A DNA stretch of 64,000 nucleotides, taken from positions 186,001 to 250,000 of the forward strand of contig FUZG01000005.1 in the NCBI GenBank assembly GCA_900168235.1, written 5' to 3'. Of this stretch, positions 35,398 through 43,348 are shown one piece after another. Under the pieces are notes generated by a model. The model had not been told where the DNA came from. It was given only the letters and a program-made list of their open reading frames with translations, and ran no database searches. The stretch comes from Lachnospiraceae bacterium. Lineage in GTDB: Bacteria > Bacillota > Clostridia > Lachnospirales > Lachnospiraceae. The first letter of the stretch is position 1. Each line of letters opens with the position of its first letter. The translations under genes and the position numbers were made by a program.

Positions 35398-35886
35398 ATG
35401 TCTGATAAGAAAAAAAGCTTTATAGCAGAATTTCAGGAATTTATAATGCGCGGAAATGTAATGGACATGGCAGTCGGTGTTATCATCGGCGGTGCGTTCC
35501 AGAGCATCATCAATTCTCTTGTTAATGACATCATCATGCCGGTGATCAGTGTGCTTACAGGCGGAATAAATTTCGAGAACTGGTTCATCTCACTTGACGG
35601 TTCCCATTATGCAACCCTTGCCGCTGCTCAGGAAGCAGGCGCAGCAACACTGAACTACGGTACATTTATTACTGTAGTGATCAATTTCCTGCTCATGGCT
35701 CTCGTGATCTTCTTCCTTGTAAAGGGAATGAATTCTGTCCGCGACAAATTCTCAGCCAAAAAAGACGCTGAGGAAGAAGCAGCACCGACAGTCAAGACCT
35801 GTCCTTTCTGCAAGTCCGAGATTCATATCGATGCAACCAGATGCCCTCACTGCACAGCAGAAATTCCTGCTATACCTGAGGTGTGA
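35398..35886 (+). CDS. mscL: Large-conductance mechanosensitive channel with C-terminal zinc ribbon
   Basis: A 162-residue MscL that opens on membrane tension and vents solutes on osmotic downshock. The N-terminal helix and first membrane segment carry EFIMRGNVMDMAVGVIIGGAF; a second membrane helix lies at about residues 85-110. The tail has two CxxC pairs (TCPFCKSE, RCPHCTAE) forming a zinc ribbon absent from E. coli MscL but frequent in Lachnospiraceae. AAGGAGG precedes the ATG with a spacing of about 11 nt. Confidence 0.94.
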   Translation: MSDKKKSFIAEFQEFIMRGNVMDMAVGVIIGGAFQSIINSLVNDIIMPVISVLTGGINFENWFISLDGSHYATLAAAQEAGAATLNYGTFITVVINFLLMALVIFFLVKGMNSVRDKFSAKKDAEEEAAPTVKTCPFCKSEIHIDATRCPHCTAEIPAIPEV

Positions 35887-35971
35887 GGTAAATCCACATT
35901 AAAGACTAAAATAGCGGTTTCATGATGCTGTACAGCTCTCATGAAACCTCCATTTTCATATACTTATCTTC

Positions 35972-36569
35972 TTATTGTTTAGGATTTCGATAAAAATACA
36001 TAGTCCCAGGGTAACTAGCATATGAATCTCTATTATTATAGTTATAGAAAAACTCATCTTCTTTAACAAACGGATTATTCACTATTACCGTTCCTGTATA
36101 ATTATTTTCCCCGGTAATGACTATGTAATTACCAAAATTCTCTGCTCGAAAATCTGCCTTGGGATCAATATTTCCTTCCGTATATTTTTTATCCCATCTT
36201 AACTTCTTTGAAATAAGCTTCGCTTTGCTGCCCGATCCATCTAATCTAGGTCATACAAGCTGTATTTTCTTGATATTCCCCCCTGTATCACAATATTTCT
36301 CTTAATATATTTTGACCTCGCAGCTTCATACTTATCCTTTTTGGGATACGTAGGCGATAAATTTTTTGGATGCTGACATCCTTATTATTCATATATCTGG
36401 TCCTCACACTGAAAACAGAATCATCTTCCTTCTCTACGCCGCCTTGCAAGCTGCGTTTATCCCTGACTTCATAACGCTTTCCATCCACATATACCGATAT
36501 CCACAAAGCCCTCGCTTCTATATTGGATTCAAGAAAATCGTAAGCAAACAATGATGCAGGTAATCTCAT
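35972..36569 (-). pseudogene. Frameshifted gene of unknown function
   Basis: The minus strand can be read as one protein of about 195 residues only across two frameshifts. Frame one runs from MRLPASLFAYDFLESN to the T-rich tract near 36370 (SIQK). The reading then continues in another frame as LSPTYPKKDKYEAARSKY to YSLYDLD, near 36245. From there a third frame gives LDGSGSKAKLISKK and ends with YFYRNPKQ and a stop. I do not recognise the family. The end of the reading is rich in Asn, Tyr and Asp. Either real decay or sequencing error in homopolymers could explain it. Confidence 0.62.
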
Positions 36570-36629
36570 AAAAAAGTCTCATTCTGATGCCTTTTAAGTG
36601 ATAAAAAAGCATTAAAATGAGACTTTTTT
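36570..36629. terminator. Bidirectional hairpin after the HipA-like gene
   Basis: AAAAAGTCTCATT at one end pairs with AATGAGACTTTTT at the other, with additional pairing inside. It is U-rich on both strands. It starts at the HipA-like stop codon. Confidence 0.75.
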
Positions 36630-37439
36630 CTAAAACATATAACTATATTTCCGCATTTGTTCAAATACTATTGTTCTAACCCGCTCTATTACTTGATCAG
36701 AGTAATGCCCCTCTGCTTTTTTTAGTATTTTCTCCACATCCCGATGGTTAAAGTTAAATTTAATCTGTGTTCCGTAAAACTTTTCTGCAATATCCAGCTG
36801 GTCATCAAATGATTCCGAGAAAGTTTTCGGTTCTGCATACTCTATCATTTCATATACATCACCGTTTAAAGGATAATCCATGCGTGTATCGGACAGAAGT
36901 CCAGCTCCATGATCAAAAAATGGTGCTGTTTTATATTTACCATCTTTTCCCAAGATCAAGGCAATATTGTGCATGTGTCTATCTTCATTCAAAAACAGTG
37001 CATCGATAGTCATGCATTTTGCCATATACTTTCCAAGATCACGTATACCTGTCACAAGTTCGATCCGTTCAACAATATATTTCAACCGCTCCTCGTGCTC
37101 TTCTATGTGAAACACGATATCCGTCAGATTTTCCGTATATTGAGACATAAATAATCTGTTAAACGTGATCAACTGCTCACCATCTCTCAGAAAATTTTTG
37201 CTTTTACAGCCTGACAACACATTATTTCTGTATTTAATATCTTCTATTTCATATAATACATATTCATCAGATTTGAGCGTTGATTTTGCAAGGAGCGAGG
37301 AAATTACATATTCAGACAGTCCCTCATACCCTGTGCTATCTGCTTTATACCAGTAATCCCCGGATTTCCATTTGAGCTGATTTCCCTTGGACGATACCCT
37401 ATCAAAACTGACGGTATCCGATTCAAACAGTTCAATCAT
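36630..37439 (-). CDS. HipA-like minimal protein kinase
   Basis: A 269-residue protein resembling only the C-terminal kinase lobe of HipA, without the N-terminal HipA subdomain. Catalytic residues are recognisable: D153 and N158 in NEDRHMHNIA and the metal-binding D176 in APFFDHGAG. HipA-type kinases act as toxins or regulators by phosphorylating translation-related proteins. The ATG at 37439 has GGGAGA upstream and overlaps the end of the HTH gene by 8 bp, which is typical of a toxin-antitoxin pair. Confidence 0.75.
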   Translation of the reverse strand: MIELFESDTVSFDRVSSKGNQLKWKSGDYWYKADSTGYEGLSEYVISSLLAKSTLKSDEYVLYEIEDIKYRNNVLSGCKSKNFLRDGEQLITFNRLFMSQYTENLTDIVFHIEEHEERLKYIVERIELVTGIRDLGKYMAKCMTIDALFLNEDRHMHNIALILGKDGKYKTAPFFDHGAGLLSDTRMDYPLNGDVYEMIEYAEPKTFSESFDDQLDIAEKFYGTQIKFNFNHRDVEKILKKAEGHYSDQVIERVRTIVFEQMRKYSYMF

Positions 37440-37986
37440 TTTCTCCCTGCCTCTCAATCTTTATCCAAAAATCGTCCTCAGCCATGCGTCCCTGCGTTTT
37501 CTCTATTATCATAAACGGATCATAGAATGGCAGCCCAATCTCACGAAGTGTCAACTTCTGCATATCTCTTTCTTCCGGAAAACATCTGGACTTCAGAAAG
37601 TCTTTATAATCTCTAAAACTTGGTCTCTCTTTTACTCCAAAAGCTCTAAATACAGGATTCTCTGTGTAATTATGTATCTCTATTTTCTGCTGCGGCATAA
37701 AGACGTCAATTATCGTGCATATACTGTCTTTATGCATATAATAAAGTCTAAGCGGAGCTTTTCTTTTGGGAATTATAAATTCATCTACAATTTCCGGATG
37801 TCTTTTTAATATTTCCACGAGTACCGTTATAGGACCTGTTATCTCATCAGACTTTTCCCAGCGTTCCACCGTAGCCTTAGAAGAATGAATAAATCTTACA
37901 AACTCAGCTTTCGTCATCCCAAGCTTCTTGCGCAGATTCTTTATACCGTTCTTATCTGTTTTCTCTGGAGTAATATATCTATTCAT
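37432..37986 (-). CDS. XRE/MqsA-type helix-turn-helix protein, probable antitoxin
   Basis: A 184-residue protein. Residues 14-60 form a Cro/C1-type helix-turn-helix (IKNLRKKLGMTKAEFVRF, SSKATVERWEKSDEITGP). Residues 70-180 are not recognised and may bind the HipA-like kinase. It is the first gene of a two-gene operon and has inverted and direct repeats at its promoter, so autoregulation is likely. The antitoxin role is inferred from layout. Confidence 0.75.
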   Translation of the reverse strand: MNRYITPEKTDKNGIKNLRKKLGMTKAEFVRFIHSSKATVERWEKSDEITGPITVLVEILKRHPEIVDEFIIPKRKAPLRLYYMHKDSICTIIDVFMPQQKIEIHNYTENPVFRAFGVKERPSFRDYKDFLKSRCFPEERDMQKLTLREIGLPFYDPFMIIEKTQGRMAEDDFWIKIERQGEND

Positions 37987-38007
37987 AAATTTCCCTCAAG
38001 ATATTTC

Positions 38008-38075
38008 GATACTTTTCATCATTGCCGCTCTGCTTTACAAGTATATTAGTATTATATTGATACTTTTTCAATGAC
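38008..38075. promoter_or_regulatory. Promoter/operator region of the HipA-like operon
   Basis: GATACTTTT-based direct repeats of about 16 bp occur at 38008 and 38059. AGTATTATATTGATACT (38049-38065) is an inverted repeat that overlaps a minus-strand TATAAT (38056-38051). TTGTCA lies 15 bp upstream of that box, a short spacing. The sites probably bind the HTH protein. Confidence 0.45.
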
Positions 38076-38182
38076 AAAACTGCATTATTTTAATACCTTT
38101 TAAAGTTACCTGTCTATTTTGAGCACGAGGTATATTTAACTGATTTTAAATTATTTCTATTTACAAAAAATTGTAAAAGTAG

Positions 38183-38590
38183 CTTTCTCTGGAGCAGTCA
38201 CAGCTCATCGATCAGGATCTGTACATGAATAATAAATCTACCGATATGTCTGTCATGCGCGATGGCGGAGCTCTTAACTATTGCCGTCTGAACGATATCA
38301 CTATTCAGGCATGGTCTCCTCTGCAGCATGGTAATTTTAAGGGAATGTTCATTGATAATCCAGAATTCCCTGAGATGAACAAGGTTCTTCAGGAACTTGC
38401 CGATAAATACGGTGTTACAAAGGCCGCTATCGCTATCGCATGGATCCTTCGCCATCCCGCAAAGATGCAGGTTATCGCAGGAACTATGAATCCTGTACAC
38501 CTCACCGAAATGGCCGAAGCAGATAAGATCGAGCTTACTCATGAAGAATGGTATCAGCTGTACCTTTCTTCCGGAAAATTCCTGCCGTGA
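38183..38590 (+). pseudogene. C-terminal remnant of a YdhF-type aldo/keto reductase
   Basis: The frame encodes only the last 135 residues or so of an aldo/keto reductase. SLEQSQLIDQDLYMNNK, NYCRLNDITIQAWSPLQ and AIAWILRHPAKMQVIAGTMN match the YdhF subgroup. The N-terminal half with the catalytic Asp, Tyr, Lys and His is missing and a stop codon (38180-38182) precedes the fragment in frame. No ribosome binding site is evident. It is a deletion remnant. Confidence 0.82.
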
Positions 38591-38610
38591 TTTTATAATA
38601 TTTTTTTGAA

Positions 38611-38643
38611 AAAGGCGCTGATGCTTTTAACATCAACGCCTTT
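38611..38643. terminator. Bidirectional terminator
   Basis: AAAGGCGCTGATG and CATCAACGCCTTT form a stem, T-flanked on both strands. It serves the reductase gene on the minus strand. Confidence 0.82.
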
Positions 38644-38662
38644 CCTTATCATATTTTACTTG

Positions 38663-39673
38663 TTATACCCCACATATCTCATCTATCTTCTTTAGTTCTT
38701 CCTCTGAGAAATCACAATGTCCGATTATCTTTAGATTTTGAAGGATCTGCTCCGGTCTGGATGCTCCGATGAGGACTGATGCTACTTTTCCGTCACGAAG
38801 TATCCATGCGAGCGCCATCTCTGCAAGAGACTGTCCACGCTTAGATGCCAGCTCGTTTAGAGCACGTATCTTTTCCAACTTTTCAGGTGTCAGGTCGCCC
38901 TCATGGAGATATCTGCCATCCTTTGCCATACGACTGTCTGCCGGGATTCCATTCAGATATTTATCAGTGAGAAGTCCCTGCGCCATAGGACTAAAAGCAA
39001 TGATTCCGAGTCCGTTTTCAGCACAGAAATCCTTTACTCCATCAGTTTCTATAGTCCTGTCGAGAAGTGAATAACGCCTCTGATTCACGATAAGAGGCAG
39101 ATGTATCTCCTTTGCAATCTCCATTGCTCTCTTCGTAAATTCTTTATTGTAGTTTGAAATGCCTGCATAAAGCGCTTTACCGCTCCTTACTATCTGGAGA
39201 AGCGCTTCCATGGTTTCTTCCAGCGGTGTTTCAGGGTCCATCCTGTGATGATAAAAAATATCAACATATTCAAGTCCCAGCCGTTTCAAACTCTGATCAC
39301 AGCTTGCTATGAGATACTTTCTGGAACCCCAGTTACCGTAAGGGCCATCCCACATGTCATAACCGGCTTTTGATGTGATGACCAGTTCATCACGATAGGG
39401 CTTAAAATCTTCCTTAAGAATCCGCCCTGCATTAGTCTCCGCACTTCCATATGCAGGCCCATAGTTATTAGCCAGATCAAACTGCGTGATCCCGTTATCA
39501 AACGCGGTTCTGCAAATGGCTTTCATGTTATCATAATTTCCGTTATTGCCGAAATTATGCCAAAATCCCAGAGATATCGCCGGGAATTTCAACCCGCTTT
39601 TTCCCACGCGGTTATACTCCATTTTTTCATACCGCTCTGCCCCAGCTTTATACACGTTCGCAATATCTGCCAT
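38663..39673 (-). CDS. Aldo/keto reductase, YghZ-like (L-glyceraldehyde-3-phosphate reductase)
   Basis: A 336-residue AKR14-type protein. The tetrad residues are in FDLANNYGPAYGSAE (Asp, Tyr), ITSKAGYDMW (Lys) and IFYHHRMD (His). The phrases LGFWHNFG, QRRYSLLDR and VLIGASRPEQI match the YghZ/Gpr subgroup, which detoxifies L-glyceraldehyde 3-phosphate and methylglyoxal and is related to Kv-beta subunits. It is monocistronic. Confidence 0.9.
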   Translation of the reverse strand: MADIANVYKAGAERYEKMEYNRVGKSGLKFPAISLGFWHNFGNNGNYDNMKAICRTAFDNGITQFDLANNYGPAYGSAETNAGRILKEDFKPYRDELVITSKAGYDMWDGPYGNWGSRKYLIASCDQSLKRLGLEYVDIFYHHRMDPETPLEETMEALLQIVRSGKALYAGISNYNKEFTKRAMEIAKEIHLPLIVNQRRYSLLDRTIETDGVKDFCAENGLGIIAFSPMAQGLLTDKYLNGIPADSRMAKDGRYLHEGDLTPEKLEKIRALNELASKRGQSLAEMALAWILRDGKVASVLIGASRPEQILQNLKIIGHCDFSEEELKKIDEICGV

Positions 39674-39759
39674 TGTCCTTCTCCTTCTGTTGTCATTTTT
39701 TTGTACCCATATGTCATTTTACACTTCAGCTCTTTTCATTTCACCTTATTTTTACACTG

Positions 39760-39792
39760 AAAAATGAGCGCTGATGCTTTCCACACCAGCGC
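39760..39792 (-). terminator. Terminator downstream of the GABA operon, beyond MITE copy 3
   Basis: The minus strand has GCGCTGGTG and CATCAGCGC followed by TTTTT. It would end transcripts from the 4-hydroxybutyrate dehydrogenase operon after they read through the repeat element. Confidence 0.75.
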
Positions 39793-39799
39793 CCTGAAT

Positions 39800-40000
39800 G
39801 TTACTGTTCACTCGCTTCCAGCTCGCTCACGTAACGGATTTTGCCAATTAAATCGCCTCCGGCGATGGGCAAAATCCAATGGCTTTTCATCTTTCTTGGT
39901 CGTAAACAGCTAAAGCATACACTCTCACTAAGCTCACATTCGTTCGCTAAGTGTTCGTAGCATCCGCAGCGTAGTGCTCCGTTTACGTGTGAACTGTTAC
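39800..40000. mobile_element. MITE-like structured repeat, copy 3 (201 bp)
   Basis: The ends are GTTACTGTTCAC and GTGAACTGTTAC, flanked by CCCTGAAT and CCCAAAAT (6 of 8 identical). Hairpin A is GATTTTGCC/GGCAAAATC enclosing ATCGCC-TCC-GGCGAT; hairpin B is CGTAAAC/GTTTACG. It carries about 55 extra bases between the arms of hairpin B. It fills the 349-bp gap between the YghZ-like gene and the dehydrogenase gene. Confidence 0.87.
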
Positions 40001-40022
40001 CCCAAAATGTCTACGTTTTTAG

Positions 40023-41144
40023 TTAAAACACCTTTTTATAAATCTCAAATATCTGCTCTTCCGTGAGCGGCACGTAGTTATTTTTTAATAACCGCTGCTG
40101 TGTTTTCGGCACTTCCAAAGCAAATGTAGTGAGATCCGACTCTTTTGCGCCAAATTCACGAAGCGGTTTTCTTGACAGAACCTTATCCAGTAATCCGTAC
40201 AACGCATCAAGCGCGCTATCCGGTGTAACTCCCAGGCACTCAGCGACAATTTTTTCCACATCATTTATCGCTCCGACAGGCTTTATCTCCTTATATGCCT
40301 TCATAACCTCTGCAAACATCAGCTGATTGGACTGACCGTGCGGGATGTGATACACAGACCCCAAAGGGTAGCTTAGCGCATGGACAGCTGCGCATCCTGC
40401 ATAGCCGAAAGCCAGCCCCGCATAATTTGATGCTTTCAGGAAATCCGCACTGTATTCTTTCCATGCATCTCCGCCACCGTTTTTAACTGCTTTATCCCAG
40501 CTTTTTACGATGATCTCCAACGCAGTCTTTGAAAAAACACGTGATATGCTGCAGCTGTTTGGGCTCAGGAACGACTCAACGGCATGGATCATTGCATCGA
40601 TCGATGATGTAGCAAATACCTGATACGGCAGTGAGTCCAGCATATTTGTGACCATTACCGCTTTATCAGGGATCATTGCCGGAGAGGCAAGCCCCATCTT
40701 TACTCCACGACTCACGCGATTCACTACCGAGATCGCTGTTACTTCACTTCCTGTTCCACAAGTCGTAGGAACCGCAATGAGCGGATGACGCTTTTCAAGG
40801 ATATCTACTTTATCGTAAAGATCATCAACATGGTCATCTTTGTCCGCAACAACTACGAGCTTCGCAATATCAAGTATTGTTCCGCCTCCGATCGCTATTA
40901 CCCGATCAAATTCTTTCTCTCTCAATGCATCCAGGATAGCATCTACCATTGCATCCGTCGGCTCGCCTTTTCCGTATTTTTCGCGGAAAAGGCTCTGTAC
41001 GCCGAGATTTAACGGTGCGACAAACTCGTTAAAAGTGCGCTCACTTGTAAAGATCAGGTCATCTGTTCCAAGTTCCGCCTCGTTTGCAAACTCAGCAAAC
41101 GTATCAAATTCCTGTATTTCGGTTTTAATATCAAACCCTTTCAT
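40023..41144 (-). CDS. Iron-containing alcohol dehydrogenase, 4-hydroxybutyrate dehydrogenase type
   Basis: A 373-residue NAD-dependent group III alcohol dehydrogenase that should reduce succinate semialdehyde to 4-hydroxybutyrate. GGGTILDIAKL and PTTCGTGSEVT form the nucleotide site. Metal ligands lie in SSIDAMIHAVES, HALSYPLG and HIPHGQSNQ. From memory it closely resembles the Clostridium kluyveri 4Hbd enzyme along its whole length (GEPTDAM, LLDKVLSRKPLREFG, QQRLLKNNY). It is 5 bp downstream of the permease-kinase fusion gene. Confidence 0.87.
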   Translation of the reverse strand: MKGFDIKTEIQEFDTFAEFANEAELGTDDLIFTSERTFNEFVAPLNLGVQSLFREKYGKGEPTDAMVDAILDALREKEFDRVIAIGGGTILDIAKLVVVADKDDHVDDLYDKVDILEKRHPLIAVPTTCGTGSEVTAISVVNRVSRGVKMGLASPAMIPDKAVMVTNMLDSLPYQVFATSSIDAMIHAVESFLSPNSCSISRVFSKTALEIIVKSWDKAVKNGGGDAWKEYSADFLKASNYAGLAFGYAGCAAVHALSYPLGSVYHIPHGQSNQLMFAEVMKAYKEIKPVGAINDVEKIVAECLGVTPDSALDALYGLLDKVLSRKPLREFGAKESDLTTFALEVPKTQQRLLKNNYVPLTEEQIFEIYKKVF

Positions 41145-41149
41145 TAATT

Positions 41150-43264
41150 CTATGCCTCCTTTGGCAGTGCCTTCTTCTCCATATCAAACCGCCTTTCTAT
41201 GACGGAGATAAGATAATCCGCTGTTTCTTCCCATCCTATCATACTGCTGTTTACCATGATATCACGACTTCTCCTGTCACCACGCTCTGTTCCTGTGATA
41301 TAAAGATGCCTTGCATGCTGCGCTTTTTCGATCAGGCTGCGCTTACTGCGTGCTTCCTGCTCAGAAAGTCCCTCCGACTTCATGATATTTTTCACTTCGT
41401 CTTCTTCCGGCGCATATATAAACACATTCATAACATCCGTTCTGTCTCGTAGGATATAGTCGCTGCTCCGCCCGATAATGACGCATGACGACTTTTCGGC
41501 AAACTCCCTGATAACCTTAAACTGTGCATCTATTACTCTATTTGAAAGATTTGCGTATCTGACACCATAGGAAGTATCAAATCCGTAGCGCACATCTTTT
41601 CTATTATCCGCCTCACGTACCAGATCCTCATCTACCCCAAGCTCTGCTACAACCTTATCTACCAGATCCCTGTCGTAATACTCTATTCCAAAGTGCTCTG
41701 CGATCATGCGTCCGATCTCCGGGCCGCCGCTGCCATATTCACAGCCAACAGTAATGACAAAGTGCTTTCTGCCTGTATATTTCTCTTTCGCGCTGACAAT
41801 AGAGATTGCTTCCTTGTCGGCATCAGCCTTTTCTTTTGTATCATCTGTTATCACAAAGATATCTCTGCCAAATTCTGCACCATACTTTTTACGAGAATAG
41901 CAGTAGAAAAATACTCCGAGAGCAAGCCATGTACCTACAACCACCCACTCCTGCCATACAAGCGCTGCACTGAAGGATGCCGGTACAATGTAAAGAAGTG
42001 TCATAAAACCTGCCATGATAACAGCCATAGCTCCGACAAACTTTCCTGCCTTTACTTTGTAAGGACGAGCCATATCCGGTCTCTTTTTACGAAGGATACA
42101 GAAAGAAATGGAAACAAAGAGATAAGCTATGACACAACCAAAAGATGCCGCATCAACAAGCCACACAAGTACGCTTCTGCCAAAGAACGGTGCTATACAG
42201 CATGCAAGACCGCAGAGAAGGATCGCGTCCTTTGGAGTCTTGAACTTTCCGAGTTCACCGAATCTCTTCGGGATCATTCTTGACTCACCCATGGAGTAAA
42301 GGGCACGGCTGCCTCCCATGAGGAATGAATTCCAGGATGTAACGATACCGCAAAGTCCGCCAATTATAAGCACTTTACCCATAACAGGTGTATGGAAAGC
42401 AAGTTCAATAGCTTTTGCAGTAACAAGTCCGTTCTGTGCACCCATTTCTGCAGCTATTGCACTGTCCGGCATGATATAGCAGACTGCAAACACGATGAGA
42501 AGATACCAGAGAACAGCGAGAAAGATAGAAAGCAGCATGATCCTTCCGACTTTCTTATACGGAACATTGATCTCCTCTGCTGCCTGAGGGATTACGTCAA
42601 ATCCGATAAAAAGAAACGGTGTCATACAGGCAACTTTGAAAACGCTGCTGACAGTTGTACCTGCTCCCGATTCCCATACCTGACCGGAAATATTTGACAT
42701 ATCTCCGTTTATCGCAGAACCCACAACCAAAAGTATTCCCGCAATGGCAATGGCTGCGGTAAGAACTGTCTGAAGGATAGCAGCTGTTTTTGCGCCTGCA
42801 AGGTTTATTGCAGTGATAAATATTGCCACTGCTACACCAAGGACAATAGTCGTGAGATAGATATCCCTGCCCGCAACAGTATAGAGGTATACCTGATTGA
42901 AATCAGGGAATAGATATGTGATGACTGTCGGGAGTGCTGTCGCTTCAAATGCGGAAGTTGCCACATAACCGAGTATTATCATCCATGTACAAATAAATGA
43001 TCCTGTGGCTCCCATAGCGCGGTAGCTGAAAATATGCTCACCACCGCACTGCGGCATGGCTGAAGTAAGCTCTGCATAAGTAAGTCCTACAAAAATAACC
43101 ATGAGACCGCCGATAAGCATTGCCATTATCGATCCTGCAAAACCGGCTGTTGTTATCCAGTCACCGGAATTTATGACCCAGCCCCATCCGATCATCGCAC
43201 CAAACGCAATGACCAATATGTCCCAGGCGCCCATTACCTTGTCAAATTTTGATTTCTGCTCCAT
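41150..43264 (-). CDS. APC-family amino acid permease fused to a cytidylate-kinase-like domain
   Basis: A 704-residue fusion. Residues 1-455 are an APC-superfamily permease with about twelve helices (FGAMIGWGWVINSGDW, MPQCGGEHIFSYRAMG, GFDVIPQAAEEINVPYKKVG). A charged linker leads to residues about 500-700, which match the cytidylate-kinase-like family: VGCEYGSGGPEIGRMIAEHF as P-loop region, FGIEYYDRDLV, and VIIGRSSDYILRDR. It has RBS GGGAGGAG before ATG 43264. Between an aminotransferase and a 4-hydroxybutyrate dehydrogenase it probably imports GABA or a similar amino acid. The kinase domain could regulate transport. No frame break separates the two parts. Confidence 0.88.
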   Translation of the reverse strand: MEQKSKFDKVMGAWDILVIAFGAMIGWGWVINSGDWITTAGFAGSIMAMLIGGLMVIFVGLTYAELTSAMPQCGGEHIFSYRAMGATGSFICTWMIILGYVATSAFEATALPTVITYLFPDFNQVYLYTVAGRDIYLTTIVLGVAVAIFITAINLAGAKTAAILQTVLTAAIAIAGILLVVGSAINGDMSNISGQVWESGAGTTVSSVFKVACMTPFLFIGFDVIPQAAEEINVPYKKVGRIMLLSIFLAVLWYLLIVFAVCYIMPDSAIAAEMGAQNGLVTAKAIELAFHTPVMGKVLIIGGLCGIVTSWNSFLMGGSRALYSMGESRMIPKRFGELGKFKTPKDAILLCGLACCIAPFFGRSVLVWLVDAASFGCVIAYLFVSISFCILRKKRPDMARPYKVKAGKFVGAMAVIMAGFMTLLYIVPASFSAALVWQEWVVVGTWLALGVFFYCYSRKKYGAEFGRDIFVITDDTKEKADADKEAISIVSAKEKYTGRKHFVITVGCEYGSGGPEIGRMIAEHFGIEYYDRDLVDKVVAELGVDEDLVREADNRKDVRYGFDTSYGVRYANLSNRVIDAQFKVIREFAEKSSCVIIGRSSDYILRDRTDVMNVFIYAPEEDEVKNIMKSEGLSEQEARSKRSLIEKAQHARHLYITGTERGDRRSRDIMVNSSMIGWEETADYLISVIERRFDMEKKALPKEA

Positions 43265-43294
43265 ACGCTCTCCTCCCAAAACGTTATTTATTGC

Positions 43295-43340
43295 AAAAAG
43301 ACGCCTGATCCCGCGCTTTTCACGCGTCCATCAGACGTCT
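43295..43340 (-). terminator. Intra-operon terminator-like hairpin between aminotransferase and permease
   Basis: The minus strand forms AGACGTCTGAT with ATCAGGCGTCT, with an inner GCG stem, followed by TTTTT. It would lower permease expression relative to the aminotransferase. Confidence 0.75.
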
Positions 43341-43348
43341 CTGCCTTT

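Noticed and set aside
36288-36569. Intact 93-residue gene
   Set aside because: Its C-terminal part after SIQK looks non-native, and the adjacent frames continue a better protein-like reading, so a frameshifted gene is more likely.
43265-43279. TTG start five codons upstream for the permease-kinase fusion
   Set aside because: That codon overlaps the GGGAGGAG ribosome binding site of the ATG at 43264.
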